A stretch of 64,000 nucleotides of DNA. It comes from CAWEHU01 sp963808965. Lineage in GTDB: Bacteria; Pseudomonadota; Alphaproteobacteria; Acetobacterales; Acetobacteraceae. Of this stretch, positions 17,378 through 26,717 are shown piece by piece. The DNA lies in NCBI GenBank assembly GCA_963808965.1, contig CAWEHU010000018.1, forward strand, positions 1-64,000, given 5' to 3'. Each line of letters starts with the position of its first letter. Positions within the stretch are counted from its first letter, which is position 1. Below the pieces are notes generated by a model. That model searched no databases. It saw only the letters and a program-made list of their open reading frames with translations, and was not told the origin of the DNA. A program made the translations under genes and the position numbers.

Positions 17378-18940
17378 GCGGCGCTGCCCGCGGACACACG
17401 ATTCCGGCGAGAGAGCAGGCGCTTGGCCTCACGCACGTCGAAAGCGCCTGCCAACTGCCCCGCCCCGGCGTAGGCCGCGAGCCCGAGCGCGACCAGCACG
17501 CCGAGCGCCGCCCAGCGCAGGCCGTGGCCGCGGTCGATCGCGGCGAAGATCGGGCCTTGCGCGACCCAGAGCACGGCAGCCATGGCACAGGCCGCGAGCG
17601 CCATGCGGGGCAAGCGGCGGCGGAGTTGCGCATCCGCCCGCAGCTGTCCGCGCCGGATCAGCAGCCCACCGAGCAAGGCCACGTTGAAGAGCGCCGCCAG
17701 GCTCGTCGCCAGCGGCGGGCCGACGTGCTGCAAGGGAATCATCAGCGCCAAATTCAACGCGAGATTCAGCGCGAGCGTCGCCATGCCTACCTTGACCGGC
17801 GTGGACGTGTCGCCGCGGGCGAAGAAGGCCGGAGCCAGCACTTTCAGCAGCACGTAGGCCGGCAGCCCGAGTGCATACGCGGCGAGCGATTGCGCGCTGA
17901 GATGGGCGCTGTGGACGTCGAACGCGCCCCGGCCGAACAGGGTGTACATGATGGGAAACGCGGCCACGGCCAGGGCAAGCGCCGCCGGCAAGGTGAGCGA
18001 GAGCGCGTATTCGATGGCGCGGTTCAGGGTTCCGATGGCGACCGCCGCTTCGCCCGCGCGCACCTGCCGCGACAGCACTGGGAGCAGCGCCGTTCCCACC
18101 GCTACGCCGATCGTCCCAAGTGGCAGCTGATAGACGCGCTCGGCGTAGTAGAGCAGCGAGACGGTGCCGGGTGGCAGCAGACTGCCAATGATGACGTCCA
18201 CTGCCTGATTGAGCTGCGTCGCCCCGGCGCCCACGAGTTCCGGGCGCCATCCGGCGCAGCAGCAGCCGCATCTGCGGCGTGAGGCGCGGGCGCGGGATGC
18301 GGAGCGCCATGCCCGCCCGGCGCACCGCGATCACCAGCATGATGAGCTGCACCACCCCCGAGACTGACACGCCCCAGGCCAGGGCGTGCCCCACGGTCGG
18401 CACGTACGGCGAGAGCCCGAGCATCGCCGCGATCGAGATGGCGTTGAACAGCAACGGTGCGGCAGCTGCGGCGGCGAAGCGGTTTAGCCCGTTCAGCACG
18501 CCCGATAACACGGCGGCGAGGCAGATCAGCAGCAGGTAGGGGAAGGTGATCCGGGTGAGCTCGGTCGCAAGCGCGAACTTCGCCGGGATCTCGGCGAAAC
18601 CGGGTGCCAGCACCCGCATGATGGCGGGCATGAAAATCTCGCCCAGAAGGGTCAGAGCGAACAGCCAGAAGGCCAGCACACTGATCGCTTCCTCGGCGAA
18701 CCGCCGCGCCGCCGCCGGGCCTTCGGCCGCGAGCAGGCCCGAGAACTCCGGCACGAACGCCGCGTTGAACGCGCCCTCGCCGAACAGGCGCCGGAACAAA
18801 TTGGGTAGCTTGTTCGCGACGAAGAAAGCGTCCGCGATCGGCCCGGTACCGGCGAGCGCCGCGATCAGGATGTCACGCAGGAACCCGAGCAAGCGGCTGG
18901 CCATCGTCCAGCCGCCGACGGTGAGAACGCCTCGGAGCAT
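17371..18940 (-). CDS. murJ: Lipid II flippase MurJ (frameshifted)
   Basis: Polytopic MOP-superfamily transporter that flips lipid II for peptidoglycan synthesis. The first frame has the N-terminal signature LLGFLRDILIAALAGTGPIA followed by ADAFFVANKLPNLFRRLFGE, GAFNAAFVPEF and several transmembrane helices. After RLLLRRMAP the protein continues one frame over with ELVGAGATQLNQAVDVIIGS and on to the C-terminus. An extra C near 18243 (GCGCCCGGAAC for GCGCCGGAAC) explains the break. The corrected length of about 523 residues and 14 expected helices are normal. As with trpS, loss of function would be lethal, which argues for a sequencing error. It converges with the small secreted-protein gene. 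Confidence 0.93.
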
Positions 18941-19196
18941 GGCGCGGGTCTAGCCGAGGAGGCGTGACCGAGGCGAGGGGATTAGCGCTGTTCGGATGAC
19001 TGGCGCTCGGAAAGCACCGGAACCCCCGTTATCGCGTGCATACACAATCGGCGCAGAGAGATTTGAGGGAGACGCGAGCCGGCCGCCGGCCTATGCTCCG
19101 CGGCGCGGCGGTCGCGATTTGCGTGGCTGACGGCCGAATTTGTGTCCAGTCACGGTGGCGCGGCCCCTCGAAGGAAAGACTCTGGGAGGGGAAAAC

Positions 19197-20060
19197 ATGG
19201 CCATCCGGAACCCCATCGAATGGGGCGTGGATCAGGTAAAGGGCGCGGCTGCGGCCGCGGGCTCCGCCGGGCGCGAAGTCAGCCGCACCGGGCAGGACGC
19301 GCATTCCCCGCTGGTCGATGTTCGGCCGATCAGCGTCGCGGATGTGAAGGACGCGCTCGCCCGGGGCATCCAGGATTTCGGCGAGCGGCGCACGGACGTG
19401 ATTTTCCTCTGCGTCATCTACCCGGTGGCCGGTCTGGTTCTGGCGCGGCTCATGTTCGGCTACGACATGCTGCCGCTGCTGTTCCCGCTCGCCTCGGGCT
19501 TTGCGCTGCTCGGCCCATTCGCGGCGGTCGGACTCTATGAGATGAGCCGGCGCCGCGAGCGGGGCGAGGAAGGATCCTGGACCGACGCTTTCGATGTCGT
19601 GCGCTCGCCTTCGTTCCCCTCCATTCTGCTGCTCGGCCTCATCCTGATGGCGATCTTCGTGCTTTGGATGTTTGTCGCGGCCGCGATCTACAAGCTGACG
19701 CTCGGCCCCGAGCCGCCGGCCTCCATCGGTTCGTTCTTCCACGACGTGTTCGCGACGGGCGCAGGCTGGGGCATGATCGTGCTTGGGATCGGAGTCGGTT
19801 TCCTGTTCGCCGTGTTCGTGCTGGCGATCAGCGTGGTTTCGTTTCCCCTTTTGATCGACCGCAACGTAGGTCTCGAGAAGGCGGTATGGACCTCGGTGCG
19901 CGCCGTGGGCACGAACCCGGTCCCGATGGCCTATTGGGGACTGATCGTGGCAGGCGGCCTGGTGCTCGGATCCATCCCGGCGCTTCTCGGGCTGATCATC
20001 GTGATGCCGGTCCTCGGACACGCGACCTGGCATCTGTATCGGAAGGTGGTTCCGAGCTGA
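19197..20060 (+). CDS. DUF2189 family integral membrane protein
   Basis: A 287-residue membrane protein with six or so hydrophobic segments, including VIFLCVIYPVAGLVLARLMF, LLFPLASGFALLGPFAAVGL, ILLLGLILMAIFVLWMFVAA and GMIVLGIGVGFLFAVFVLAI. The soluble N-terminal tail of about 55 residues is followed by RPISVADVKDALARGIQDF, the typical DUF2189 opening. The C-terminal block SFPLLIDRNVGLEKAVWTS is also family-like. GGGAGGGG (19184-19191) supports ATG 19197. Family function is unknown; a similarity to cytochrome oxidase subunit I annotation is historical and I would not rely on it. Monocistronic, between divergent murJ and convergent metZ. Confidence 0.82.
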   Translation: MAIRNPIEWGVDQVKGAAAAAGSAGREVSRTGQDAHSPLVDVRPISVADVKDALARGIQDFGERRTDVIFLCVIYPVAGLVLARLMFGYDMLPLLFPLASGFALLGPFAAVGLYEMSRRRERGEEGSWTDAFDVVRSPSFPSILLLGLILMAIFVLWMFVAAAIYKLTLGPEPPASIGSFFHDVFATGAGWGMIVLGIGVGFLFAVFVLAISVVSFPLLIDRNVGLEKAVWTSVRAVGTNPVPMAYWGLIVAGGLVLGSIPALLGLIIVMPVLGHATWHLYRKVVPS

Positions 20061-20101
20061 GCTGCGGCGGCCGGGTCCCGCCCGGCCTCGCCTCGGCTCC
20101 C

Positions 20102-21318
20102 TTATTCGGCGGCGCGAGCCTGGACCGGGAGCGCGGCCAGCGCCTGCGCCAGGTCCTCCTGCAAGTCCGCGAGATCCTCCAATCCGACCGAGAGGCGGAT
20201 CACGCCGTCGGTAATGCCAAGCCTCGCGCGCTCCTCCGGGCCGATGCGCATGTGCGTGGTCGTGGCGGGATGCGTGACCAACGACTTCGAGTCGCCGAGA
20301 TTATTGGAGACCGCGATCAGCCGCAGCGCGTTCATGACCCGGAACGCCGCTTCCTTGCCGCCGGGAACCTCGAACGTGACCATCGTGCCCCCGTCGGACA
20401 TCTGCGCACGGGCCAATTCGTATTGCGGGTGATCGGCGCGGGTCGGGTACCAGACGCGGCTGACCTCGGGCCGTCGCGCCAGGAAATCGGCCAGCGCGGC
20501 GGCGCCACGGCAGCCGGCGGCGACGCGGAGCGGCAGCGTCTCCAACCCTTTCAGCAGCAGCCAGGCGTTGAACGCTGAGATCGCCGGGCCGGTATTGCGG
20601 ATGATGGGTTGCAGCGTCTCCTCGACCCACTTCCTCGGCCCGAGCACCGCGCCACCGAGCACGCGCCCCTGTCCGTCGATGTGCTTCGTGCAGGAATAGA
20701 CGACCACATCCGCGCCGAACTTGAGCGGCTGTTGCAGCAACGGGGTCGCGAACACGTTGTCGACAACCACCATCGCGCCCGCTTCATGCGCGAGATCGGC
20801 GACCGCGCGCAGATCGACCATTTCCAGCATCGGGTTGGACGGGCTTTCGAGCAGCACAACCCGCGTGGGCTTGGCCAGCGCCTCCCGCCACTGGTCGAGA
20901 TCGGCGCCGTCCACGAACACGCTTTCGATCCCAAAGCGCGGCAGCAGGGTGGAGACGATCCAGTGGCAGGCGCCGAACAGCGCCCGCGAGGCGACCACGC
21001 GATCCCCGGCTTTCAGGTTGGCGAGCAATGCCGTGTGGACCGCGGCCATGCCGCTCGCGGTGGCGCGGCAGTCCTCGGCCCCTTCGATCTCGGCCAGCCG
21101 GCGTTCCAGCATGGAGATGGTCGGGTTGCCGAAGCGGGAATACTGGTAATGCTCGACCGTGCCGGCGAAGGTGGCCTCGGCCTGCTCCGCGCTGTCGTAG
21201 ATGAAGCCGGAGGTGAGGAAGAGCGCCTCCGACGTTTCGCCAAACTGGCTGCGCTCGGTGCCGCCATGCACGAGTTGGGTCGCCGGGCGGTAGCGGGGGA
21301 GGGATTGGAGGTGGACAT
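20102..21318 (-). CDS. metZ: O-succinylhomoserine sulfhydrylase (5' frameshift)
   Basis: PLP-dependent Cys/Met-metabolism enzyme that makes homocysteine directly from O-succinyl-homoserine and sulfide. It has HGGTERSQFGETSEALFLTS, YQYSRFGNPTISMLERRLAE, and the Schiff-base Lys in YSCTKHIDGQGRVLGG (near residue 210). The C-terminal LVTHPATTTHMRIGPEERAR and GLEDLADL are also typical. The frame with the body lacks a start. ATG 21318 (MSTSNPS) is one base out of phase and is joined to RYRPATQLVHGG if the run of five C (21295-21299 on the plus strand as G) were six. I therefore start it at 21318 with a homopolymer error. A SAM-II riboswitch precedes it, consistent with feedback by S-adenosylmethionine. 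Confidence 0.93.
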
Positions 21319-21388
21319 GCTGTCAGGGCCTTCTCTCGCGTGGGCCCGACCGGTGGAGCAGCGTTGCGCCCTTTCGGGGCGGTCGCTG

Positions 21389-21444
21389 GCCTCTTTAGCG
21401 CGCTTGTTTCACCTCGCCGCAAGCCGGCCGGACAAATCGCGAGG
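21389..21444 (-). promoter_or_regulatory. SAM-II riboswitch upstream of metZ
   Basis: Read on the minus strand, the leader contains P1 CCTCGC/GCGAGG enclosing GATTTGTCCGG. An H-type pseudoknot pairs GCTTG (in the P1 loop) with CAAGC, and the conserved tail GAAACAAGCGCGCTAAAG follows. This is the SAM-II architecture and its conserved bases (GATTT, AAACAAG, GCTAAA). It lies about 70 nt upstream of the metZ start. A CGCCC/GGGCG hairpin at 21369-21383 between the two may be part of the expression platform. SAM-II elements characteristically sit in front of metA, metX and metZ in alphaproteobacteria and reduce expression when SAM is abundant. Confidence 0.88.
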
Positions 21445-21540
21445 GCTGGGTGGGCGCCAGCGGCGGCAAGCTACGGCCGGCCCGATTGCGCCGTCAACCC
21501 GGCTTCCCCTATAAGCTCCCGGCAGTCGGCCTCCGGGCTT

Positions 21541-21614
21541 GCGGGTGTAGTTCAATGGTAGAACGGCAGCTTCCCAAGCTGCATACGAGGGTTCGATTCC
21601 CTTCACCCGCTCCA
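21541..21614 (+). tRNA. tRNA-Gly (anticodon CCC)
   Basis: A complete 74-nt tRNA with encoded CCA. The acceptor stem is GCGGGTG/CACCCGC followed by TCCA, and the D arm contains AGTTCAATGGTAGAAC. The anticodon stem-loop is GCAGC-TTCCCAA-GCTGC, placing CCC at positions 34-36 for GGG glycine codons. The T arm is AGGGTTCGATTCCCT. A short T run follows immediately (21616-21620). Confidence 0.96.
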
Positions 21615-21817
21615 GTTTTTCCCGGCTCCTCCTGTCCGAGCAGCCAACCAGTTTGCACCTCGCTTCGACTATCATCCGATTCGCGGAGTTTGGTCACCGT
21701 CCCGCACAAGGTTAGGCAGCCGCACGCCCGCCGGGATCGTGGTCCAGCACCTGGTATCGCCGGCTCAGCCAACGCACGCGAGCCTTTCAACAGGACTGCC
21801 GCAGCCCGGCGGAGCGA

Positions 21818-23102
21818 TTACAGGCCAAAATGCATCGCGACCAGGAAGACATTGCGGATGTAACTGCCGGTATTCAGCGTGGTCAGGTTTGGCCGCCCGT
21901 TGAACGTCATGATGTTCGCGCCAGTTTGCGTCGTGAAGTCATAATCGGCTGAGAGCCGCATATTCCGGTTCATCAGCCAGTTGACGCCGGCGCCGATACT
22001 GAAGCTGGTCTGCGAACCGCCCCCTTGCAGATATTGAGCCACCTGCGCCCCCGCGCGCGCCTGCAATAACACGTTGCGCAGGTATTCATGATCCAGGATC
22101 AGTCGGGCTGTGGTATACGTATAGCCGGCGGTGCCCTCCGCTGCCGCGGCCTCGATCACACGCGCGAGCGTCCCCGTGACTGTGGTTAGGCCGGTCGGTG
22201 TCCAGATCAGGCTCCCTTCAGCAACCGGCGCAGTGTGCGTCTTGAAGGCGGGCGACTGAAACGCACGGACTTCGACCCCCGCCAGAAGCTGGTAACGCCA
22301 CGCTCCTATCGCTTCGTAATCCAGCCCCCCAAGGGCCAGGAAACTCTTAGAATTGTAGGATGGCTCTCCGAGCTGGGGAGTGGTGTGATGTGAAATCGAC
22401 ACCTTGTAGAACGAAGAGCAAGCTTCGCAGGTCGCTCAAGGAGTAACGCGTGGTTACACCGCCGCTAAGGACGGCTCGGTTGCGATACTGCTGGCTTGTC
22501 GGAATGCCCAATATCGTCGTGTTGTCGAAATAGTAGTTTCGCACGTCAACGTTCGGGGTAAAGGAGAGCCGGCCCAGATTGAAGGTGTATGCGGCGCGGA
22601 GATCGTCCACCTGAAAGTGGACCGGCGTGTCCGACGGTACCGCGCCGATGCTCCCGGCCGTCTGGTGCAACGAGAGATGCGAGTAAGCGAGCGTCAGATC
22701 GGAGCGGCCAATCGTGTAACCGCCGCCGATGGATGCGGACCAGTTGGTGTAGCTCTGCCGGGGCGTATCCCAGTAGCGATGGCTGTCGACGGCTAGATTC
22801 GCGCCGAGGCTATCCCTGGACCAGTCGGAGTTCACCGCAAGCGAGGGAGAGGTGCGCAACACACCACTCCCCGCGCCGGAACTGAAGCCGGCCGGATTAA
22901 AATCGTAGCCGATCGCTTCCGTGAGCTGCGGGCGTATGATGAAGCTTCCCGCCCGGACACCCGGTTCCTCGTAGAGTGGCCGCAGACGTGACAGCACGTC
23001 GACCCCGAGTTCCTGGCCATAGCCCGGGACGCCTCGTGGGAAGTACGCCTCGAGATACTGCCCGTAGGAGATACTGGGCCACGCCAGGATCAAAGCTCCC
23101 AC
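21818..23102 (-). CDS. Outer-membrane beta-barrel protein (frameshifted)
   Basis: About 420 residues in two frames. The first part starts with a signal-like hydrophobic segment (ALILAWPSISYG), has FIIRPQLTEAIGYDFNPAGF and alternating aromatic strands such as RYSLSDLRSLLFVLQGVDF. The second part continues with YNSKSFLALGGLDYEAIGAW, VIWTPT-like LIWTPTGLTTVTGTLARVIE, YTTARLILDHEYLRNVLLQA and ends in a terminal beta strand NVFLVAMHFGL with the C-terminal hydrophobic residue expected of barrel proteins. The shift lies near 22380-22400. The true N-terminus may be ATG 23139 with a second indel, because the better signal sequence (AAGLAGLVGALILAWP) continues upstream in frame without a start. The function is likely outer-membrane structure or transport; no substrate is evident. 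Confidence 0.78.
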
Positions 23103-23169
23103 GAGACCGGCTAGTCCGGCGGCTCGATTTCAGCCGCATAAAAATCGTGCAGCCTCCAGCCCGCCGAAG

Positions 23170-23186
23170 CACGACCATTGGTCGTG
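23170..23186. promoter_or_regulatory. 17-bp perfect palindrome upstream of the barrel gene
   Basis: CACGACC-ATT-GGTCGTG is a perfect 7-bp inverted repeat with a 3-nt centre, followed 5 bp later by another GACGACC half-site. It lies 31 bp upstream of the possible start ATG 23139 and about 70 bp upstream of GTG 23102, where an operator would be expected. A small hairpin in the leader RNA is the alternative. The rest of 23103-23419 contains nothing I can name. Confidence 0.4.
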
Positions 23187-23419
23187 GTTTGGACGACCAT
23201 AGCCAACCGGCGGGAATGGCAACTCTCCTTGTGCGCAGCCCTGAGGCTCATGCCGAAGGAGATTACCTGACCGACAGTTGTTTTGGGATCAAGCGGAACG
23301 GGCGGAGAACTCGGGATTGTTGGCAGGTGCTGAAGGCCGTCTTTCCGGGATTTTGCAGAGCAATTCGCGCGGGCGCTCCCACCCCCTCCGTACCAGACGC
23401 CTCGATGTCGCCGCAGAAG

Positions 23420-24229
23420 TCAGACGGCGTCCGCCAGCCGTCGCCGGAGATCCGCGGCCGCCACACACCCCAAGTAAACCCCGGCACTCAGCGCGGTGAT
23501 CCAGAAGCTGCTGGGCCAGTCCGTTTCGTACGCCAGCGCGATCCCGCCCCACGCCTCGGCGACGGCCAGCACCGCCGAAAGCGCCACCCCCGCTCCCACC
23601 CGCGGCAATAGGCGCTGTGCCGCCGCCGCCGGGCCGACCATCAGCGCGAACACCAGCAGCACGCCGACGATCTGCGAACATCCGGCAACCGTCAGCCCCA
23701 CCACCGCGAGGAACAGCACCGACACGAGCCGGACCGGGACGCCGCGCGCCTCGGCGAGCTCCGGGTGCAGGCTGGCGAACAACAGAGGACGCGCGATCAG
23801 GCCGAGTGCCGCCAAGCTGACGACGCCGAGGCCGGCCAAAATCCACAACGTCCCCGCATCGACGCCCAGCACGTTGCCGAACAACAGCGCCGTCGCTTGC
23901 GAGGCGTAAGCGGTGAAGAAGTGCAGGCACAGCAGCCCGACGCCGAGCGCGAGCGCGAGCACGATGCCGATCGCGACATCCCGCCCGGCGATCCGCTCGC
24001 CCAAAAACCCCATGCCGACGCCCGCGCCGACCGTCAGCCCGATCAAACCCCAAAGCGGTGCGAGCCCGACCAGCAAGCTCGCGGTCGCGCCCGCGAAACC
24101 CACATGGGAGAGCGCGTGACCGGCGAAAGCCTGGCCGCGCAGTACCAGGAAGTAGCCCACCACGCCCGCGACCACGGCGACGATGCCGCTGGCCGCGAAC
24201 GCGTGCTGCATGAACTCATAACTCAGCAT
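23420..24229 (-). CDS. znuB: Zinc/manganese ABC transporter permease
   Basis: A 269-residue inner-membrane permease of the ABC-3 (ZnuB/MntB) family with about eight hydrophobic helices. Family landmarks are the opening LSYEFMQHAFAASGIVAVVA, then GYFLVLRGQAFAGHALSHVG and the motif SQIVGVLLVFALMVGPAAAA near the C-terminal side. Its ATG overlaps the last codons of znuC by 14 bp, indicating translational coupling in a znuA-znuC-znuB operon transcribed leftward. It probably imports Zn(II); Mn(II) specificity cannot be excluded. No Zur box was recognised. Confidence 0.92.
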   Translation of the reverse strand: MLSYEFMQHAFAASGIVAVVAGVVGYFLVLRGQAFAGHALSHVGFAGATASLLVGLAPLWGLIGLTVGAGVGMGFLGERIAGRDVAIGIVLALALGVGLLCLHFFTAYASQATALLFGNVLGVDAGTLWILAGLGVVSLAALGLIARPLLFASLHPELAEARGVPVRLVSVLFLAVVGLTVAGCSQIVGVLLVFALMVGPAAAAQRLLPRVGAGVALSAVLAVAEAWGGIALAYETDWPSSFWITALSAGVYLGCVAAADLRRRLADAV

Positions 24230-25016
24230 GGCGGCAGTGCTCGGCGTGCTGGATGTCCATGTCGCCCGAGAGCACGAAGATGCGACCGCCGAGACGCACC
24301 ACCTCGATCGGGGCGCCGTACAGCCGGGACAGCACCGGCCCGGTAATCACCGCGTCGATCTCGCCCAATTCCGCGTGGCCCGCACCCAAATACAAAACGC
24401 GGTCGATGCTGCCGAGCAACGGGTTCAGCTCGTGCGCGCTGAACAGCACCGCTATCCCGAGCTCCCGATGCAGCCGTCGCACCAGGGCGACCGCACTCTG
24501 CTGGTGGCGCATGTCGAGGCTGATGAGCGGCTCGTCGAGCAAAAGGAGGCGCGGGCTGCCGAGCAGCGCTTGCGCCAGCAGCAGGCGCTGCCGCTCGCCG
24601 CCGGACATCTCGCCCACCGAACGCTTCGCGAGCGCGCCCGCCTCCACCAGATCAAGCGCGCGATCCACCTCGCGCCGTGCCGCCGCGCCGAGATGAGGCA
24701 GCCCCCAGCGATGCCCTTCGCGCGTACAGGCGACGAAGTCGCGGCCGCTCAAGCGCAGCTCGCCAATCCCGCTACGCTGCTGGGGCACGTAGCCGATGGC
24801 GCGATTGCCTCGCCGCACCGGCTTCCCGAGCACGCGAACGATGCCCCGATGCGGCGGCACCAGGCCGAGAATGGCCCGGAACAGCGTGGTCTTGCCCGCG
24901 CCGTTCGGCCCGAGCACCGCGACGAACTCCCGCTCCCGGATCGCGAGCGAGATATCCGCCAGCACGACGCGCTCGCCGTAGGCCAGCGTGACGCGATCAA
25001 GCTCGACCGCGTTCAC
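24216..25016 (-). CDS. znuC: Zinc/manganese ABC transporter ATP-binding protein
   Basis: A 266-residue ABC ATPase: Walker A GPNGAGKTT, Q-loop YVPQQRS, signature MSGGERQRLLLAQAL, Walker B LLLLDEPLISLD and the switch His in FSAHELNPLL. I start it at GTG 25016 (VNAVELDRVTLAYGE), since the upstream extension belongs to znuA coding sequence. That start overlaps the znuA stop (ACGTGAACG), again showing coupling. It energises ZnuB. The C-terminal tail after the ATPase core ends close to the overlapping znuB start. Confidence 0.93.
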   Translation of the reverse strand: MNAVELDRVTLAYGERVVLADISLAIREREFVAVLGPNGAGKTTLFRAILGLVPPHRGIVRVLGKPVRRGNRAIGYVPQQRSGIGELRLSGRDFVACTREGHRWGLPHLGAAARREVDRALDLVEAGALAKRSVGEMSGGERQRLLLAQALLGSPRLLLLDEPLISLDMRHQQSAVALVRRLHRELGIAVLFSAHELNPLLGSIDRVLYLGAGHAELGEIDAVITGPVLSRLYGAPIEVVRLGGRIFVLSGDMDIQHAEHCRHAEL

Positions 25017-25880
25017 GTGCTGCCGCGCGACAGGGCGCGGTCGAGCGCGTCTAGCTGATCCATCATCCACGCCTGGTAGGTCTTTCCGGGCGGCTCGGTT
25101 TCGGTCACGCCGACGACCGGAACGCCTGCTTCCCGCGCTAGTCGCAGCAGCCGGCGCGCGGCGCTGTCGGTCGCTTGGCTGTTGTAGATGAGCGCCTTGA
25201 CGCGGCGCTGGCGCAGATCGTTCTCGAACGCAACCACGTCGGAGACGCGCGGCTCGGTGTTGTTCATCACCGCGAGCTGGAACCGTTCGTTGCGCATCCT
25301 GAGCCCGAGTGCCGCCGCCATGTAGCCGAATACGGGCTCGGTCGCGGTCACGTCGGTCCCGGCGTAGCGCCGTCGCATCTCGGCGATACGGGCGTCGAGC
25401 GGCGCGAGCGAGCGGAGAAAGGTCTGTAGCCGCTGCTCGTAATCCCCGCTGTGCGGCGGGTCGGCGCTCCGCAACGCGGCGGCGATCGCGCTAGCGACTA
25501 TCGGGATGACCGGCGGATCGTACCACAGATGCGGATTGTCGCCCGGCTTCTTGTGCAGAAGATCGGCGACCACGATCACCGCGCGATCCCCCGACCGCGC
25601 CGCGCCGAGCAGCTTGGTCATCCAGGGATCGTAGTCCGCGCCGTTGTAGATCACGACCCGCGCGGCCGAGAGGGCGCGCGCGACGGACGGACTCGCCTCG
25701 AAGAGATGCGGGTCCTGCTCCGGGTTGTTGAGAATGCTGATCGCGTTCACGTCGTTCGCCGCCGATCTGCGCGGCGAGATCGCCGTACACGTTCTCGGCC
25801 GCGACGACGGGAACCGGGGCTGTCTGCGCCTGCGCGGCGGGGGTGAGCAGCAGGAGCAGGGCGAGCGCGAATTCCACCAT
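25013..25880 (-). CDS. znuA: Zinc/manganese ABC transporter substrate-binding protein (frameshifted)
   Basis: Periplasmic metal-binding lipoprotein-like component of the ZnuABC importer. The N-terminal part from ATG 25880 is MVEFALALLLLLTPAAQAQT followed by VVAAENVYGDLAAQIGG. The body continues one frame over with NDVNAISILNNPEQDPHLFE. An extra G near 25764 (GGCGGC-G-AAC) explains this. Metal-binding His are seen in DPHLFE, DNPHLWYDP and later acidic positions such as MNNTEPRVSD. The usual His-rich acidic loop is not apparent. It starts 5 bp after the xthA stop, so xthA and znuACB may share a transcript. Confidence 0.88.
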
Positions 25881-25884
25881 CCCG

Positions 25885-26691
25885 CTACAACAGCATCTCG
25901 ACGCACACCGGCACATGATCCGAGGCCTGCGGCCAGTCGCGCGCGTCCTTCAGCACGATCTGGCGTGTGAGCATGCCGGTGAGATCAGGTGTCACCCAGA
26001 TGTGGTCCAGCCGGCGGCCCCGGTCGGACGCGCGCCAGTCGCGGTTGCGGTACGACCACCAAGTGAACAGCTTCTCCTCCGGCGGCACGAAGTGGCGCAC
26101 GGCGTCCACGAACCCGGTACCCAGCCATTCGGTGAGGCCCCTTGTCTCCGACGGCGTGTGGCTGACCACCTTGAGAAGCTGCCGGTGGCTCCAGACGTCG
26201 CGCTCGAGCGGCGCGATGTTGAGATCCCCCACCAGAACGCCGCGGGCCAGCCTCGTCCGCGCCGCGAACCACATCCGCGCCTCCGCAACGAAATCGAGCT
26301 TGTGGCCGAATTTCGCGTTCTGCTCCCGATCGGGCACGTCGCCTCCGGCCGGGACGTAAAAATCGTGCAGCTCGATCGGCTCGCCCTTCACGTCCAGCAG
26401 CACGGAAAGGTGCCGGCAATCGCCGCGCTCGCACCAGTCGGGGGCGATGTCCTGCACCTCGAACGGCACGCGCGAAAGGATCGCGACCCCGTTGTAGCCC
26501 TTCATGCCGCGATGAGCGACGAACGGAAACCCGAGCGAGGCCGGGCCTTCGGCCGGAAATAGGGCATCGGGCACCTTGGTCTCCTGCAGGCAGATCACGT
26601 CGGGATCGAGCGACGCGACCAGCTCCTTCAGCAAGGGCAGGCGCAGGCGGAGCGAGTTGATGTTCCAGGTGGCGATACGAAGGCGCGTCAT
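25885..26691 (-). CDS. xthA: Exodeoxyribonuclease III
   Basis: A 268-residue Mg-dependent AP endonuclease/3'-exonuclease for base-excision repair. Motifs are in order: RIATWNINSLRLRLPLLKE (Asn metal ligand), ICLQETKV (catalytic Glu), GYNGVAILSR, HDFYVPAGGD (Tyr/Asp), GDLNIAP (Asp/Asn), RRLDHIWVT and the terminal QASDHVPVCVEML with the catalytic His. I choose ATG 26691 (MTRLRIATWN); the longer open frame upstream has no conserved sequence. It sits directly before znuA, and a nitroreductase gene ends 27 bp upstream. Confidence 0.95.
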   Translation of the reverse strand: MTRLRIATWNINSLRLRLPLLKELVASLDPDVICLQETKVPDALFPAEGPASLGFPFVAHRGMKGYNGVAILSRVPFEVQDIAPDWCERGDCRHLSVLLDVKGEPIELHDFYVPAGGDVPDREQNAKFGHKLDFVAEARMWFAARTRLARGVLVGDLNIAPLERDVWSHRQLLKVVSHTPSETRGLTEWLGTGFVDAVRHFVPPEEKLFTWWSYRNRDWRASDRGRRLDHIWVTPDLTGMLTRQIVLKDARDWPQASDHVPVCVEMLL

Positions 26692-26717
26692 CGGCTGCGG
26701 ACTGCCCAGAGCGTGTT

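Noticed and set aside
16639..18282. Open frame of 547 codons on the plus strand opposite murJ and trpS
   Set aside because: Its composition is typical of a shadow frame, and conserved MurJ and TrpS sequence lies on the opposite strand.
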